Assembly: GCA_031289445.1 (NCBI GenBank)
Contig: JAITPL010000119.1
Span: 1-14,109 of the forward strand
From: Tannerella sp.
Lineage (GTDB): Bacteria > Bacteroidota > Bacteroidia > Bacteroidales > Tannerellaceae
Direction: 5' to 3'
DNA: 14,109 nt
The position numbers were made by a program, and so were the translations under genes. Positions 1-7,428 of this stretch are shown piece by piece; position 1 is the first letter of the stretch; each line of letters opens with the position of its first letter. The notes under the pieces were generated by a model. That model saw only the letters and a list, made by a program, of their open reading frames with translations, did not search any database and was not told where the DNA came from.

Positions 1-25
1 CAGGGCCTATTTCTCAAAAATTCCG

Positions 26-33
26 TATCTTTG
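26..33 (+). promoter_or_regulatory. Possible Bacteroidota -7 promoter box for the DPP III operon
   Basis: The octamer TATCTTTG fits the Bacteroidota sigma-ABfr -7 consensus TAnnTTTG and lies 21 bp before the first ATG, so transcription would start roughly 5-10 bp downstream and leave a very short leader. The matching -33 TTTG box would fall near the left edge of the window and is not seen in the few bases available. The call therefore rests on the -7 box and its position alone. Confidence 0.45.
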
Positions 34-54
34 TATCCAAATTAGACTTAATAG

Positions 55-2112
55 ATGAAGAAAATTATGATAACAATCATGACTGCAAGTCTTCTTTCGT
101 CATGCGGCAGTAAGACTAAGGCAGAACAGGAACAGGCGACGGCGCCGGAGACTATCGACTATACGGTTGACCGCTTTGCGGATATCGAAGTCCTGAGGTA
201 CGAAGCGCCGGGCTTCGAGGCGTTGACTCTGCAACAGAAACGGCTGCTGTACCACCTCTCGGAGGCGGCGCTGGCGGGACGGGATATACTCTACGACCAG
301 AATAACCGCTATAACCTCGCTGTCAGGCGAGCCTTGGAAGCCATCATTACCGACTTTAAAGGCGACCGTACTGCCGCGCAGTTCGCCGCACTGGAGACAT
401 ATCTCAAAAGAGTATGGTTTGCTAACGGCATACACCATCACTATGCCGAAGACAAGTTTGAACCGGAGTTTTCACCGGAGTTTTTCGCCGAATGCGTCCT
501 GAAGACCGATGCTGCCAGGCTGCCCTTGCGTCAGGGACAATCGAGAGAGGAATGGCTTGACGAGATTACGCCGATAATCTTTGACGCCGGGGTGATGCCT
601 AAGCGCACTGTCCAGAGCGGCGACGGCGACATACTTCTCGCTTCGGCCAACAACTATTACGAGGGCGGAGTAAGGCAAAAGGAAGCCGAGGGATTTTATG
701 CCGCCATGAAGTCGCCTAACGACTCGACGCCTGTCTCTTACGGCCTCAACAGCCGGTTAGCGAAGGAGAACGGTGCGCTCGTGGAAAAAGTGTGGCGCGT
801 GGGCGGTCTTTATACCGGGGCTATCGAGAAGATTGCCGCAGAACTGACGAAGGCTGCCGTTTTTGCCGAGAATGCTTCACAAAAAGCTGTGATAGAGAAA
901 CTTGTGGAATTTTACAGGACAGGCGACTTGAAAACTTTCGACGCCTACGCCATATTGTGGGTCGGAGACCTTGCTTCGGAAGTGGATTTCGTGAACGGCT
1001 TCACCGAGACTTACGGCGACCCGCTCGGCTTGAAGGCAAGCTGGGAATCGACCGTCAACTTCGTCAACAGGGAAGCTACCAAGCGCACCAAGACCGTCAG
1101 CGAGAACGCCGAATGGTTCGAGGCGCACTCGCCAACCGACCCGCGCTTCAAAAAGACGGACATCAAGGGCGTGAGCGCCAAGGTTATCACCGTAACCATG
1201 CTTGGCGGCGACTGCTATCCCTCGACGCCCATAGGTATCAACCTGCCCAACGCCAACTGGATACGCGAGCAGTACGGCTCGAAATCGGTAACGATAGAGA
1301 ACATCACCGAGGCCTACGACAAAGCCTCGCACGGCAACGGTTTCAAGGAAGAATTTGTAGGCGGCGCGAAGGAGATGGAGTTGATTGATAAATACGGCTT
1401 CGTAACCGACAACCTGCATACCGACCTGCATGAATGTCTGGGACACGGTTCCGGTATTATCCTGCCCGGCGTCGATCCTGACGTGCTGGGCGCTTACAGT
1501 TCGACACTCGAAGAAGCCCGCGCCGACCTCTTCGCTCTGTATTTTCTGGCGGATGCGAAGCTGCTGGAGCTTGGTCTTCTGGACAACGCGGAAGCCTATA
1601 AGTCGGAATATTACAGATATATGATGAACGGCTTGATGACGCAGCTGGTGCGCATACAGCCGGGCAAGAACGTTGAAGAGGCGCACATGCGCAACCGTCA
1701 ACTGATAGCCCGATGGGTCTATGAAAAAGGCCGCGGTGAGAACGTGGTAGCCTTCGAGAAACGCGAAGGCAAGACTTTTGTCGCAATCAATGATTACAAT
1801 AAACTGCGCGGACTTTTCGGGCAACTGCTTGCCGAGGTGCAGCGCATAAAGAGCGAGGGCGATTTCGCGGCAGGCAAGCGGCTTGTCGAAGACTATGGCG
1901 TGACGGTCGATAAGACGCTTCACGAAGAGGTGCTTGAGCGCTACAAACGCTTGAATCTCGCTCCCTACAAGGGTTTTGTCAATCCTGTGATGCGCGAAGC
2001 GAAGAATGCTCAAGGAGAGGTTGTGGACATCATCCTCGACTATACCGAAGAATACGCTGCCCAGATGCTGCGTTACAGCCGTGACTATTCATTTTTGCCA
2101 ACCTACAACTGA
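55..2112 (+). CDS. Dipeptidyl peptidase III (M49 family), predicted lipoprotein
   Basis: This is a zinc exopeptidase of family M49, which removes dipeptides from the N-terminus of oligopeptides. The signature HECLGH lies at residues 459-464 (H459 and H464 as zinc ligands, E460 as catalytic base), and EEARAD at 486-491 supplies the third ligand, E487. HECLGH, rather than the HELLGH of animals and yeast, and the short gap between the two motifs are typical of Bacteroidales DPP III. The length of 685 aa is also normal for that group. The N-terminus has a signal peptide ending in a lipobox (L14-S15-S16-C17), so the mature enzyme should be lipid-anchored at Cys17 and act outside the cytoplasm. The ATG at 55 is chosen because it gives the complete signal peptide. 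It is the first gene of the rightward block, 4 bp ahead of the Fur-like gene. The family is clear; the anchoring is inferred from the lipobox. Confidence 0.93.
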   Translation: MKKIMITIMTASLLSSCGSKTKAEQEQATAPETIDYTVDRFADIEVLRYEAPGFEALTLQQKRLLYHLSEAALAGRDILYDQNNRYNLAVRRALEAIITDFKGDRTAAQFAALETYLKRVWFANGIHHHYAEDKFEPEFSPEFFAECVLKTDAARLPLRQGQSREEWLDEITPIIFDAGVMPKRTVQSGDGDILLASANNYYEGGVRQKEAEGFYAAMKSPNDSTPVSYGLNSRLAKENGALVEKVWRVGGLYTGAIEKIAAELTKAAVFAENASQKAVIEKLVEFYRTGDLKTFDAYAILWVGDLASEVDFVNGFTETYGDPLGLKASWESTVNFVNREATKRTKTVSENAEWFEAHSPTDPRFKKTDIKGVSAKVITVTMLGGDCYPSTPIGINLPNANWIREQYGSKSVTIENITEAYDKASHGNGFKEEFVGGAKEMELIDKYGFVTDNLHTDLHECLGHGSGIILPGVDPDVLGAYSSTLEEARADLFALYFLADAKLLELGLLDNAEAYKSEYYRYMMNGLMTQLVRIQPGKNVEEAHMRNRQLIARWVYEKGRGENVVAFEKREGKTFVAINDYNKLRGLFGQLLAEVQRIKSEGDFAAGKRLVEDYGVTVDKTLHEEVLERYKRLNLAPYKGFVNPVMREAKNAQGEVVDIILDYTEEYAAQMLRYSRDYSFLPTYN

Positions 2113-2116
2113 CGCT

Positions 2117-2596
2117 ATGGAAACTGCTCAAATCGAATCTCTGCACAAGGTTTTTACCGACTATCTGAAAAAGAAGAAACAGAGGCTTACCACCGAGCGC
2201 GAGGCTATCTTCAACAAGGTATGCAATTTCATGGAACTGTTCACCCTCGAAGTGATATGGCAGGAATTGGATAAGGAGAACTTTCACGTTAGCCGCGCGT
2301 CGGTTTACAACACTATAAAACTGATGATGGACGCCAAGATAGTCGTATGCCACCAGTTTACGAACTCGCTTTTCAAATACGAACTGAGTTGCGTTTCCGA
2401 AGGCTTCATTTATATAATTTGCAACGAGTGCGAAACGGTTAGCAAGTTGCAGGACGAGAAGCTGACCAGGTATTGTGCTGCCGTCAAGACGCCCAAGTTC
2501 ACACGCGAGTATTATGCGCTGTACTTCCACGGCCTCTGCTCGAAGTGCAAATATCGCCTGGCAACAGCGCATTTAAGACAGAATGACAATAAATAA
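2117..2596 (+). CDS. Fur-family transcriptional regulator with a degenerate metal-sensing site
   Basis: The 159-aa protein has the Fur layout: an N-terminal winged helix (start of domain KQRLTTEREAIF at 21-32, recognition-helix region SRASVYNTIKLM at 59-70) and a C-terminal dimerisation domain with two CxxC pairs, C102/C105 and C141/C144, which form the structural zinc site of the family. The usual HHDHLIC segment just before the first Cys pair reads GFIYIIC (96-102), so the histidines of the regulatory metal site are missing. It may therefore sense something other than Fe or Zn, or be constitutive. The ATG at 2117 is preferred over upstream in-frame starts because it leaves a 4-bp gap after DPP III, and an earlier start would overlap that gene by about 110 bp. 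purA follows after 21 bp. The regulator of this family next to purA appears to be a recurring Bacteroidales arrangement (from memory, not tested). Confidence 0.87.
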   Translation: METAQIESLHKVFTDYLKKKKQRLTTEREAIFNKVCNFMELFTLEVIWQELDKENFHVSRASVYNTIKLMMDAKIVVCHQFTNSLFKYELSCVSEGFIYIICNECETVSKLQDEKLTRYCAAVKTPKFTREYYALYFHGLCSKCKYRLATAHLRQNDNK

Positions 2597-2617
2597 TTTA
2601 TACTTAAAAAGATAGAA

Positions 2618-3898
2618 ATGAAAAAAGTAGATGTACTATTGGGATTACAATGGGGTGACGAAGGCAAGGGCAAGTTAGTTGACGTCCTGACGCCGAAATA
2701 TGATGTGGTAGCGCGCTTTCAGGGCGGGCCTAACGCCGGTCATACCCTCGAGTTTGACGGTAAGAAATATATCCTGCGGTCGATTCCGTCGGGGATATTT
2801 CAGGGCGGTAAAATCAACGTCATAGGCAACGGCGTGGTTATCGACCCCATACTTTTCAAGGAAGAAGCCGTCAGTCTGGCTGCCGACGGACACAACATCA
2901 TTGATCGCCTCTACATATCGAAGAAGGCGCATCTTATATTGCCGACGCATCGCATCCTCGACCAGGCTAACGAGGCTGCCAAAGGTAGCGGCAAGATAGG
3001 TACCACCGGCAAGGGTATAGGCCCGACCTATGCCGACAAGATTAGCCGCAACGGTCTGCGCGTAGGCGACCTGCTCGACGGTTTCGAGCAAAAGTATGCC
3101 GCCGCCCTCCTGCGCCACGAGAACATGCTTCGCGCCATGAACTACGGCTATAATATCGCCGAACTTGAACGCGAATGGTTTCAGGCTCTGGAGTATCTGA
3201 AGCTCTTCAACTTCATTGACAGCGAGCACGTACTCAATGATTTTCTGAAGGATGACAAGGCGGTCTTGGCCGAAGGCGCTCAAGGCACAATGCTCGACAT
3301 TGATTTCGGCTCTTATCCGTATGTTACCTCTTCCAGCACTGTCTGCGCCGGCTGTTGTACAGGTCTGGGTATCGCTCCGCATCGCGTAGGCGAGGTCTAT
3401 GGTATCTTCAAGGCATATTGCACTCGCGTAGGCAGCGGGCCTTTTCCGTCCGAGCTGACCGACTCTGCGGGCGAGGAGATATGCTCGCGAGGCTGCGAAT
3501 ACGGCTCGGTAACGGGTCGCAAGCGTCGTTGTGGCTGGATTGACCTCGTAGCCCTGCGCTACGCCATAATGATAAACGGAGTAACACGGTTGATAATGAT
3601 GAAAAGCGATGTGCTTGATACTTTCGATACAATCAAGGCCTGTGTCGCTTACCGTATCAACGGCGAAGAAACGACCCGCTTCCCGTTCGAGATAGTTGAC
3701 GCCGGTTTAGAGCCGGTCTATGTCGAACTCGACGGCTGGAAAACGGATATGACGAACATGAAAAGCGAGAACGAGTTTCCCGAAGAGTTCAACGCCTATC
3801 TGTCTTTCCTCGAAGAAGAACTTGGCGTACCGATCTATATAGTCTCGGTAGGCCCCGATAGAGAACAGACGATTCAATTGACAATTGACAATTCATAA
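2618..3898 (+). CDS. purA: Adenylosuccinate synthetase
   Basis: PurA makes adenylosuccinate from IMP and aspartate with GTP, the first committed step to AMP, in the cytoplasm. The 426-aa protein carries the N-terminal loop GLQWGDEGKGK (9-19) with the catalytic Asp14, GGPNAGHT with His42, the GTTGKGIGPTY loop, the Bacteroidales-style TVCAGCCTGLG segment, GRKRRCGWIDLVALRYA, and MKSDVLD in the position of the guanine-recognising TKxD motif. Fit to the family runs to about GPDREQTI. The last seven residues, QLTIDNS, and the TAA stop are encoded entirely by a 7-bp repeat array that has entered the 3' end of the gene. These residues lie beyond the conserved fold and are unlikely to affect activity. 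An A-rich stretch, AAAAAGATAGAA, precedes the ATG; there is no clear Shine-Dalgarno sequence. Confidence 0.98.
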   Translation: MKKVDVLLGLQWGDEGKGKLVDVLTPKYDVVARFQGGPNAGHTLEFDGKKYILRSIPSGIFQGGKINVIGNGVVIDPILFKEEAVSLAADGHNIIDRLYISKKAHLILPTHRILDQANEAAKGSGKIGTTGKGIGPTYADKISRNGLRVGDLLDGFEQKYAAALLRHENMLRAMNYGYNIAELEREWFQALEYLKLFNFIDSEHVLNDFLKDDKAVLAEGAQGTMLDIDFGSYPYVTSSSTVCAGCCTGLGIAPHRVGEVYGIFKAYCTRVGSGPFPSELTDSAGEEICSRGCEYGSVTGRKRRCGWIDLVALRYAIMINGVTRLIMMKSDVLDTFDTIKACVAYRINGEETTRFPFEIVDAGLEPVYVELDGWKTDMTNMKSENEFPEEFNAYLSFLEEELGVPIYIVSVGPDREQTIQLTIDNS

Positions 3899-3928
3899 TT
3901 GATAATTGATAATTGACAATTGATAATT
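3875..3928. repeat. 7-bp repeat array, 7.7 copies, overlapping the purA 3' end
   Basis: Seven uninterrupted heptamers of the form YAATTSA (CAATTGA, CAATTCA and TAATTGA variants) are followed by a 5-bp partial unit TAATT. The first three heptamers are the last seven codons of purA, and its TAA stop spans the start of the fourth. No unit shows an insertion or deletion. A second array of the same family starts 23 bp later. Confidence 0.95.
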
Positions 3929-3951
3929 AAAACGTAGGGGCTGGGCTTGCC
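3929..3951 (+). other. GC-rich spacer between two heptamer arrays, small hairpin
   Basis: This is a short spacer between the two 7-bp arrays. It contains GTAGGGGCTGGGCTTGCC and, with the next two bases, can fold as TGGG-CTTG-CCCA, a 4-bp stem with a four-base loop. There is no T-run after it, so it is not called a terminator. The arrangement array-spacer-array suggests one composite intergenic element rather than two independent arrays. Confidence 0.5.
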
Positions 3952-3991
3952 CAATTCATAATTCATAATTCACAATTCATAATTCACAATT
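3952..3991. repeat. 7-bp repeat array, 5.7 copies, ahead of the metallopeptidase gene
   Basis: Five heptamers of the form YAATTCA (CAATTCA and TAATTCA) are followed by a 5-bp partial CAATT, ending 6 bp before the ATG of the next gene. Like the first array it ends with YAATT. It therefore forms the whole leader region of the metallopeptidase gene and leaves no room for a conventional ribosome-binding site apart from general A/T richness. Confidence 0.95.
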
Positions 3992-3997
3992 AAATAC

Positions 3998-4669
3998 ATG
4001 GCAACGTATTGGATATTATTTGGCGGGATAGCCCTTTTGAGCTGGCTTGTGTCCGCAAATCTTAAAAACAAGTTCGAGAAATACTCGCAGACGCCTCTCG
4101 GCCTCAGCGGCAAGGAGGTGGCCGAAAAGATGCTTCACGATAACGGCATTTATGACGTGCAGGTCATCTCGACGCCCGGACATCTGACCGACCATTACAA
4201 TCCGGCTACCAAGACGGTTAACCTCAGCGAATCGGTCTATTTGCAGCGCAACGTCGCAGCGGCAGCCGTCGCAGCCCACGAGTGTGGACACGTTGTGCAA
4301 CATGCCACGGCTTATGCTCCCTTGAAGATGCGCTCGGCGCTTGTGCCGATAGTCAGTTTCTCGTCTAACATCGTGCAGTGGATACTGCTTGGCGGTATGT
4401 TGATGCTCCACGTTTTCCCGCAGTTGATGCTGGCAGGAATAGTGCTGTTTGCGTTGATGACGCTTTTCAGTTTCATCACCCTGCCGGTCGAAATCAACGC
4501 CAGCATGAGGGCGGTTGCATGGTTGAGCAATGCGGGCATCACGAATAACCGGACGCACGGCATGGCTGTAGGCGCACTCCGCTCGGCTGCCTACACTTAT
4601 GTGGTCGCTGCTCTCGGCTCACTCGCCACATTATTATACTACATAATGATTTTCAACAGAAGACGATAA
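3998..4669 (+). CDS. YugP-type zinc metallopeptidase, membrane protein
   Basis: The 223-aa protein matches the neutral zinc metallopeptidase family related to Bacillus YugP (PF04298 type). A short HExxH motif, HECGH, lies at 94-98 inside AAHECGHVVQHATAYAPLKMR, a family hallmark, and the conserved LPVEINASMRA (162-172) holds E165, a likely third zinc ligand. Predicted membrane segments are about 4-20, 115-138, 140-162 and 195-218, so the active site should lie close to the inner membrane. The substrate is not known. The start at 3998 gives the normal N-terminal membrane helix. The stop codon directly abuts the hisS ATG (TAAATG), which implies co-transcription and probably translational coupling. 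Its promoter or leader is made of heptamer repeats. Confidence 0.9.
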   Translation: MATYWILFGGIALLSWLVSANLKNKFEKYSQTPLGLSGKEVAEKMLHDNGIYDVQVISTPGHLTDHYNPATKTVNLSESVYLQRNVAAAAVAAHECGHVVQHATAYAPLKMRSALVPIVSFSSNIVQWILLGGMLMLHVFPQLMLAGIVLFALMTLFSFITLPVEINASMRAVAWLSNAGITNNRTHGMAVGALRSAAYTYVVAALGSLATLLYYIMIFNRRR

Positions 4670-6040
4670 ATGAAACCATCCATACCCAAGGGAACTCGCG
4701 ATTTTACGCCTGTAGAGATGGCTAAACGCAACTATATTTTCGACACTATCCGCGATGTATATCGTCTCTACGGTTTCAGCCAGATCGAGACGCCGGCCAT
4801 GGAAAACCTGTCCACACTGATGGGCAAGTATGGCGAGGAGGGCGACAAGCTGCTGTTCAAGATACTCAATTCGGGCGACTGTCTCGAAGGTATCACCGAC
4901 GCCGAGCTTCTCGAACGCAACCCTGCAAAATTTGCCGCCCGCGCCTGCGAGAAAGGTTTGCGCTATGACCTGACGGTGCCTTTTGCCCGCTTTGTGGTGC
5001 AGCATCGCAACGAGATTTCGTTTCCGTTCAAACGCTACCAGATACAGCCGGTATGGCGTGCCGACCGTCCGCAGAAAGGTCGCTACAGGGAGTTTTATCA
5101 GTGCGACGGCGATGTGGTAGGCTCGGATTCGCTGCTTAACGAGGTCGAGCTTGTGCAAATAATGGACGAGGTATTTCGTCGTTTCGGCATCCGCGTAAGC
5201 ATCAAGATAAACAACCGCAAAATCCTCTCCGGCATAGCGGAGATACTCGGCGAGGCGGACAAGATAGTTGACATAACCGTTGCCATCGACAAACTCGACA
5301 AGATTGGCCTCGAAAACGTCAACGCCGAACTGCGTAGCAAGGGCGTGACCGACGAGGCTATAGCCCGCCTTCAACCGGTGATTGCGCTTGCAGGCAGCAA
5401 TCGCGACAAACTTGCGGCGCTCCGCATTACGCTGTCCGAGTCGCCTGTCGGTTTGAAAGGTATCGAAGAAACGGAATATATTCTCTCACACATAGAGCAA
5501 CTCGCGATTCAAACGGCTTTTGAGTTCGATATAACACTTGCACGCGGTCTGAATTACTATACCGGCGCAATTTTTGAGGTCAAGGCGATGGACGTCGAGA
5601 TAGGCAGCATCACAGGCGGCGGGCGCTATGACAATCTGACCGGCGTGTTCGGTCTCGAAGGCGTTTCGGGCGTTGGTATTTCTTTCGGCGCAGACAGGAT
5701 TTATGACGTTCTCAATCAGCTAAACCTCTATCCGGAGGATTCGCTGAACACTACGCAGTTGTTGTTCGTGAACTTCGGCGACAAAGAGATTACCGCTTTG
5801 CTGCCTCTCGTTGCACGGGTTCGAAAAGCGGGCGTGGCTGCGGAAATATATCCCGAAGCAGCCAAATTGAAGAAACAGTTTGCCTACGCCGACGACAAGA
5901 AGATACCTTTTGTGGCCATTGCCGGCGAGAACGAAATCAACGAGGGCAAAATCACCGTGAAAAACATGGCTACCGGCGAGCAAATACTCTATACAACAGA
6001 TGATTTTACAGCGCAATATGATACTGATAAAATCGGTTGA
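4670..6040 (+). CDS. hisS: Histidyl-tRNA synthetase
   Basis: HisRS attaches histidine to tRNA-His using ATP, in the cytoplasm. The 456-aa protein has the class II core in order: PKGTRDFTP at the N-terminus (6-14), motif 2 [17 protein letters not shown] (128-144, with R130), the two histidine-specific motifs as RGLNYYTG (292-299; Asn where many bacteria have Asp) and GGGRYDN (316-322), and motif 3 around GADRIYD with R343. An anticodon-binding domain follows from about residue 365 to the end. The start at 4670 directly follows the metallopeptidase stop, and the 3' end overlaps the amidohydrolase start by 23 bp, consistent with one transcript. The length is typical for Bacteroidota. No sequence oddity was seen. 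Confidence 0.97.
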   Translation: MKPSIPKGTRDFTPVEMAKRNYIFDTIRDVYRLYGFSQIETPAMENLSTLMGKYGEEGDKLLFKILNSGDCLEGITDAELLERNPAKFAARACEKGLRYDLTVPFARFVVQHRNEISFPFKRYQIQPVWRADRPQKGRYREFYQCDGDVVGSDSLLNEVELVQIMDEVFRRFGIRVSIKINNRKILSGIAEILGEADKIVDITVAIDKLDKIGLENVNAELRSKGVTDEAIARLQPVIALAGSNRDKLAALRITLSESPVGLKGIEETEYILSHIEQLAIQTAFEFDITLARGLNYYTGAIFEVKAMDVEIGSITGGGRYDNLTGVFGLEGVSGVGISFGADRIYDVLNQLNLYPEDSLNTTQLLFVNFGDKEITALLPLVARVRKAGVAAEIYPEAAKLKKQFAYADDKKIPFVAIAGENEINEGKITVKNMATGEQILYTTDDFTAQYDTDKIG

Positions 6041-7271
6041 ACTGAACGGCCTGACGACGGACATACTGATAGCGGGAAATCGAATCACTCGCATCGCTCC
6101 GCAGATAGAACAACCGGACGCCACCTTGATTGACGGACGCCGGAAAGTTGCGTTGCCGGGTTTTATGAACATGCACACCCATTCGGCGATGACGCTCTTC
6201 AGGGGTTTTGGCGACGATATGCCGCTGATGCCCTGGCTCGAACAAAAGATATGGCCTAACGAAGCCAAACTGACTTACGACGACGTTTACTGGGGTGCAC
6301 GTCTGGCCTGTCTGGAGATGATTCGCAGCGGCACGACTACCTTTTTCGACATGTATCACAAACTTGATGCTACCGCTCATGCCGTCGAGGATACGGGTCT
6401 TAGGGCTATCCTTTCGGAGGCTTGTTTTGACCATTTCAATCCCGAAACAGCCGCGAAAAGCAAACGCAATATCACGGAACGCTTCAAGGCGGCTTCGGCC
6501 TACAGCGAGCGTATAGGTTTTGCTTTGGGGCCGCACGCTATCTATACCGTTTCGGGCGAACTGTTGCGCTGGAGCATCGACTTTGCGACCGATCACGGCG
6601 TTCTCATGCAGATGCATTTGGCCGAGACGGAGACGGAAACGCAGTGGTCCATCGAACATACAGGTTTGACGCCTGTGAGATACCTTCGTTCGATTGGCGT
6701 TCTTTCGCCCCGCCTTGTGGTGGCTCACGTCTTGCATGTTGACGATGAAGAAATAAGGATGCTGGCCGACAATGGCGTCAAGGTGGTGCATAACCCTGCT
6801 TCAAACATGAAACTTGCTTCCGGCTACCGCTTCAAGTTCAAGGAGATGCGGGAGGCGGGCGTCACGGTGGCTCTGGGGACTGACGGATGCGCTTCGTCGA
6901 ACAATCTTGATATGATAGAGGTGATGAAGTTGGCGTCGTTGCTGGGCAAGGTGTGGCGCGGAGATACTGAAGCGCTCGGCGGCGAGGAGATGCTCAGAGC
7001 GGCTACGGTAGCCGGCGCCGAGTTGACGGGTCTCGACGTCGGCGTCATAGCTGAAGGGCGTCCGGCGGATATTATCCTCATCGACCTGCGACGGCCGGAA
7101 CTGACACCTAATCATAATTTCGTATCCAACCTTGTATTTTCAGCCAACGGCTCATGCGTCGATACTGTTATTTGCGACGGACGACTGCTTATGCAAGGCC
7201 GCAAGGTAGAGAATGAAGATGAAACGATGGAGCACGCAGCAGAAGCGGCATATAATCTGATTAGGAGATAA
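6018..7271 (+). CDS. MtaD/SsnA-type amidohydrolase, probable adenosine-type nucleoside deaminase
   Basis: This 417-aa metal-dependent hydrolase of the TRZ/ATZ group resembles 5'-methylthioadenosine/S-adenosylhomocysteine deaminases, which release ammonia from the adenine ring. Metal and substrate residues are all visible: H53 and H55 in [10 protein letters not shown]200 and E203 in MHLAETE, H237 in VVAHVLH, and D289 in [13 protein letters not shown]-terminal composite-sandwich segment ([12 protein letters not shown]) is also present. The exact substrate among adenosine, SAH, MTA and 5'-deoxyadenosine cannot be read from sequence. The start is set at 6018 (MILIKSVEL) because the family normally begins there; an in-frame ATG at 6000 would add six residues. 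It overlaps hisS by 23 bp in another frame. The last six codons and the stop form the beginning of a 49-bp unit repeated twice more downstream. PNP, the next gene, could act on its product. Confidence 0.88.
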   Translation: MILIKSVELNGLTTDILIAGNRITRIAPQIEQPDATLIDGRRKVALPGFMNMHTHSAMTLFRGFGDDMPLMPWLEQKIWPNEAKLTYDDVYWGARLACLEMIRSGTTTFFDMYHKLDATAHAVEDTGLRAILSEACFDHFNPETAAKSKRNITERFKAASAYSERIGFALGPHAIYTVSGELLRWSIDFATDHGVLMQMHLAETETETQWSIEHTGLTPVRYLRSIGVLSPRLVVAHVLHVDDEEIRMLADNGVKVVHNPASNMKLASGYRFKFKEMREAGVTVALGTDGCASSNNLDMIEVMKLASLLGKVWRGDTEALGGEEMLRAATVAGAELTGLDVGVIAEGRPADIILIDLRRPELTPNHNFVSNLVFSANGSCVDTVICDGRLLMQGRKVENEDETMEHAAEAAYNLIRR

Positions 7272-7299
7272 GGCAAGGCTTGTCAGCAGTTTGATTACA
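7251..7299. repeat. 49-bp repeat, copy 1 (covers the amidohydrolase stop)
   Basis: This copy begins TATAATCTGATTAGGAGATA and ends CAGCAGTTTGATTACA. It contains the codons for YNLIRR and the TAA stop of the amidohydrolase gene plus 28 bp downstream. It differs from copies 2 and 3 at two positions (C for T at 7257, T for C at 7280), suggesting it is the older, parental copy. Confidence 0.95.
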
Positions 7300-7301
7300 G
7301 A

Positions 7302-7350
7302 TATAATTTGATTAGGAGATAAGGCAAGGCCTGTCAGCAGTTTGATTACA
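7302..7350. repeat. 49-bp repeat, copy 2
   Basis: This copy is identical to copy 3 over all 49 bp and lies 2 bp after copy 1. It repeats the 3' end of the amidohydrolase gene including its stop codon, but is not part of an open frame. Confidence 0.95.
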
Positions 7351-7360
7351 GGACGAGAGG

Positions 7361-7409
7361 TATAATTTGATTAGGAGATAAGGCAAGGCCTGTCAGCAGT
7401 TTGATTACA
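7361..7409. repeat. 49-bp repeat, copy 3
   Basis: This copy is identical to copy 2 and separated from it by a 10-bp spacer GGACGAGAGG. It is followed directly by a degenerate fragment (7409-7425, ATTTGATTAAGATATAA) that matches the unit start with two mismatches and leads into the pnp start. TTTG at 7341, 16 bp before TATAATTTG at 7361, loosely resembles a Bacteroidota promoter (TTTG then TAnnTTTG), but the -7 box has one base too many, so no promoter is called. Confidence 0.93.
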
Positions 7410-7428
7410 TTTGATTAAGATATAAACG

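Noticed and set aside
877..2013. 378-aa minus-strand open frame opposite the DPP III gene
   Set aside because: It lies wholly within a clear M49 gene with all catalytic motifs, and has no recognisable domain. It arises from the codon use of the real gene.
6000..6017. ATG at 6000 as the amidohydrolase start
   Set aside because: It adds only MILQRN, which comes from hisS codons read in another frame. Family proteins start with MxLI-type residues, matching the ATG at 6018. Neither site has a Shine-Dalgarno sequence, so six residues of doubt remain.
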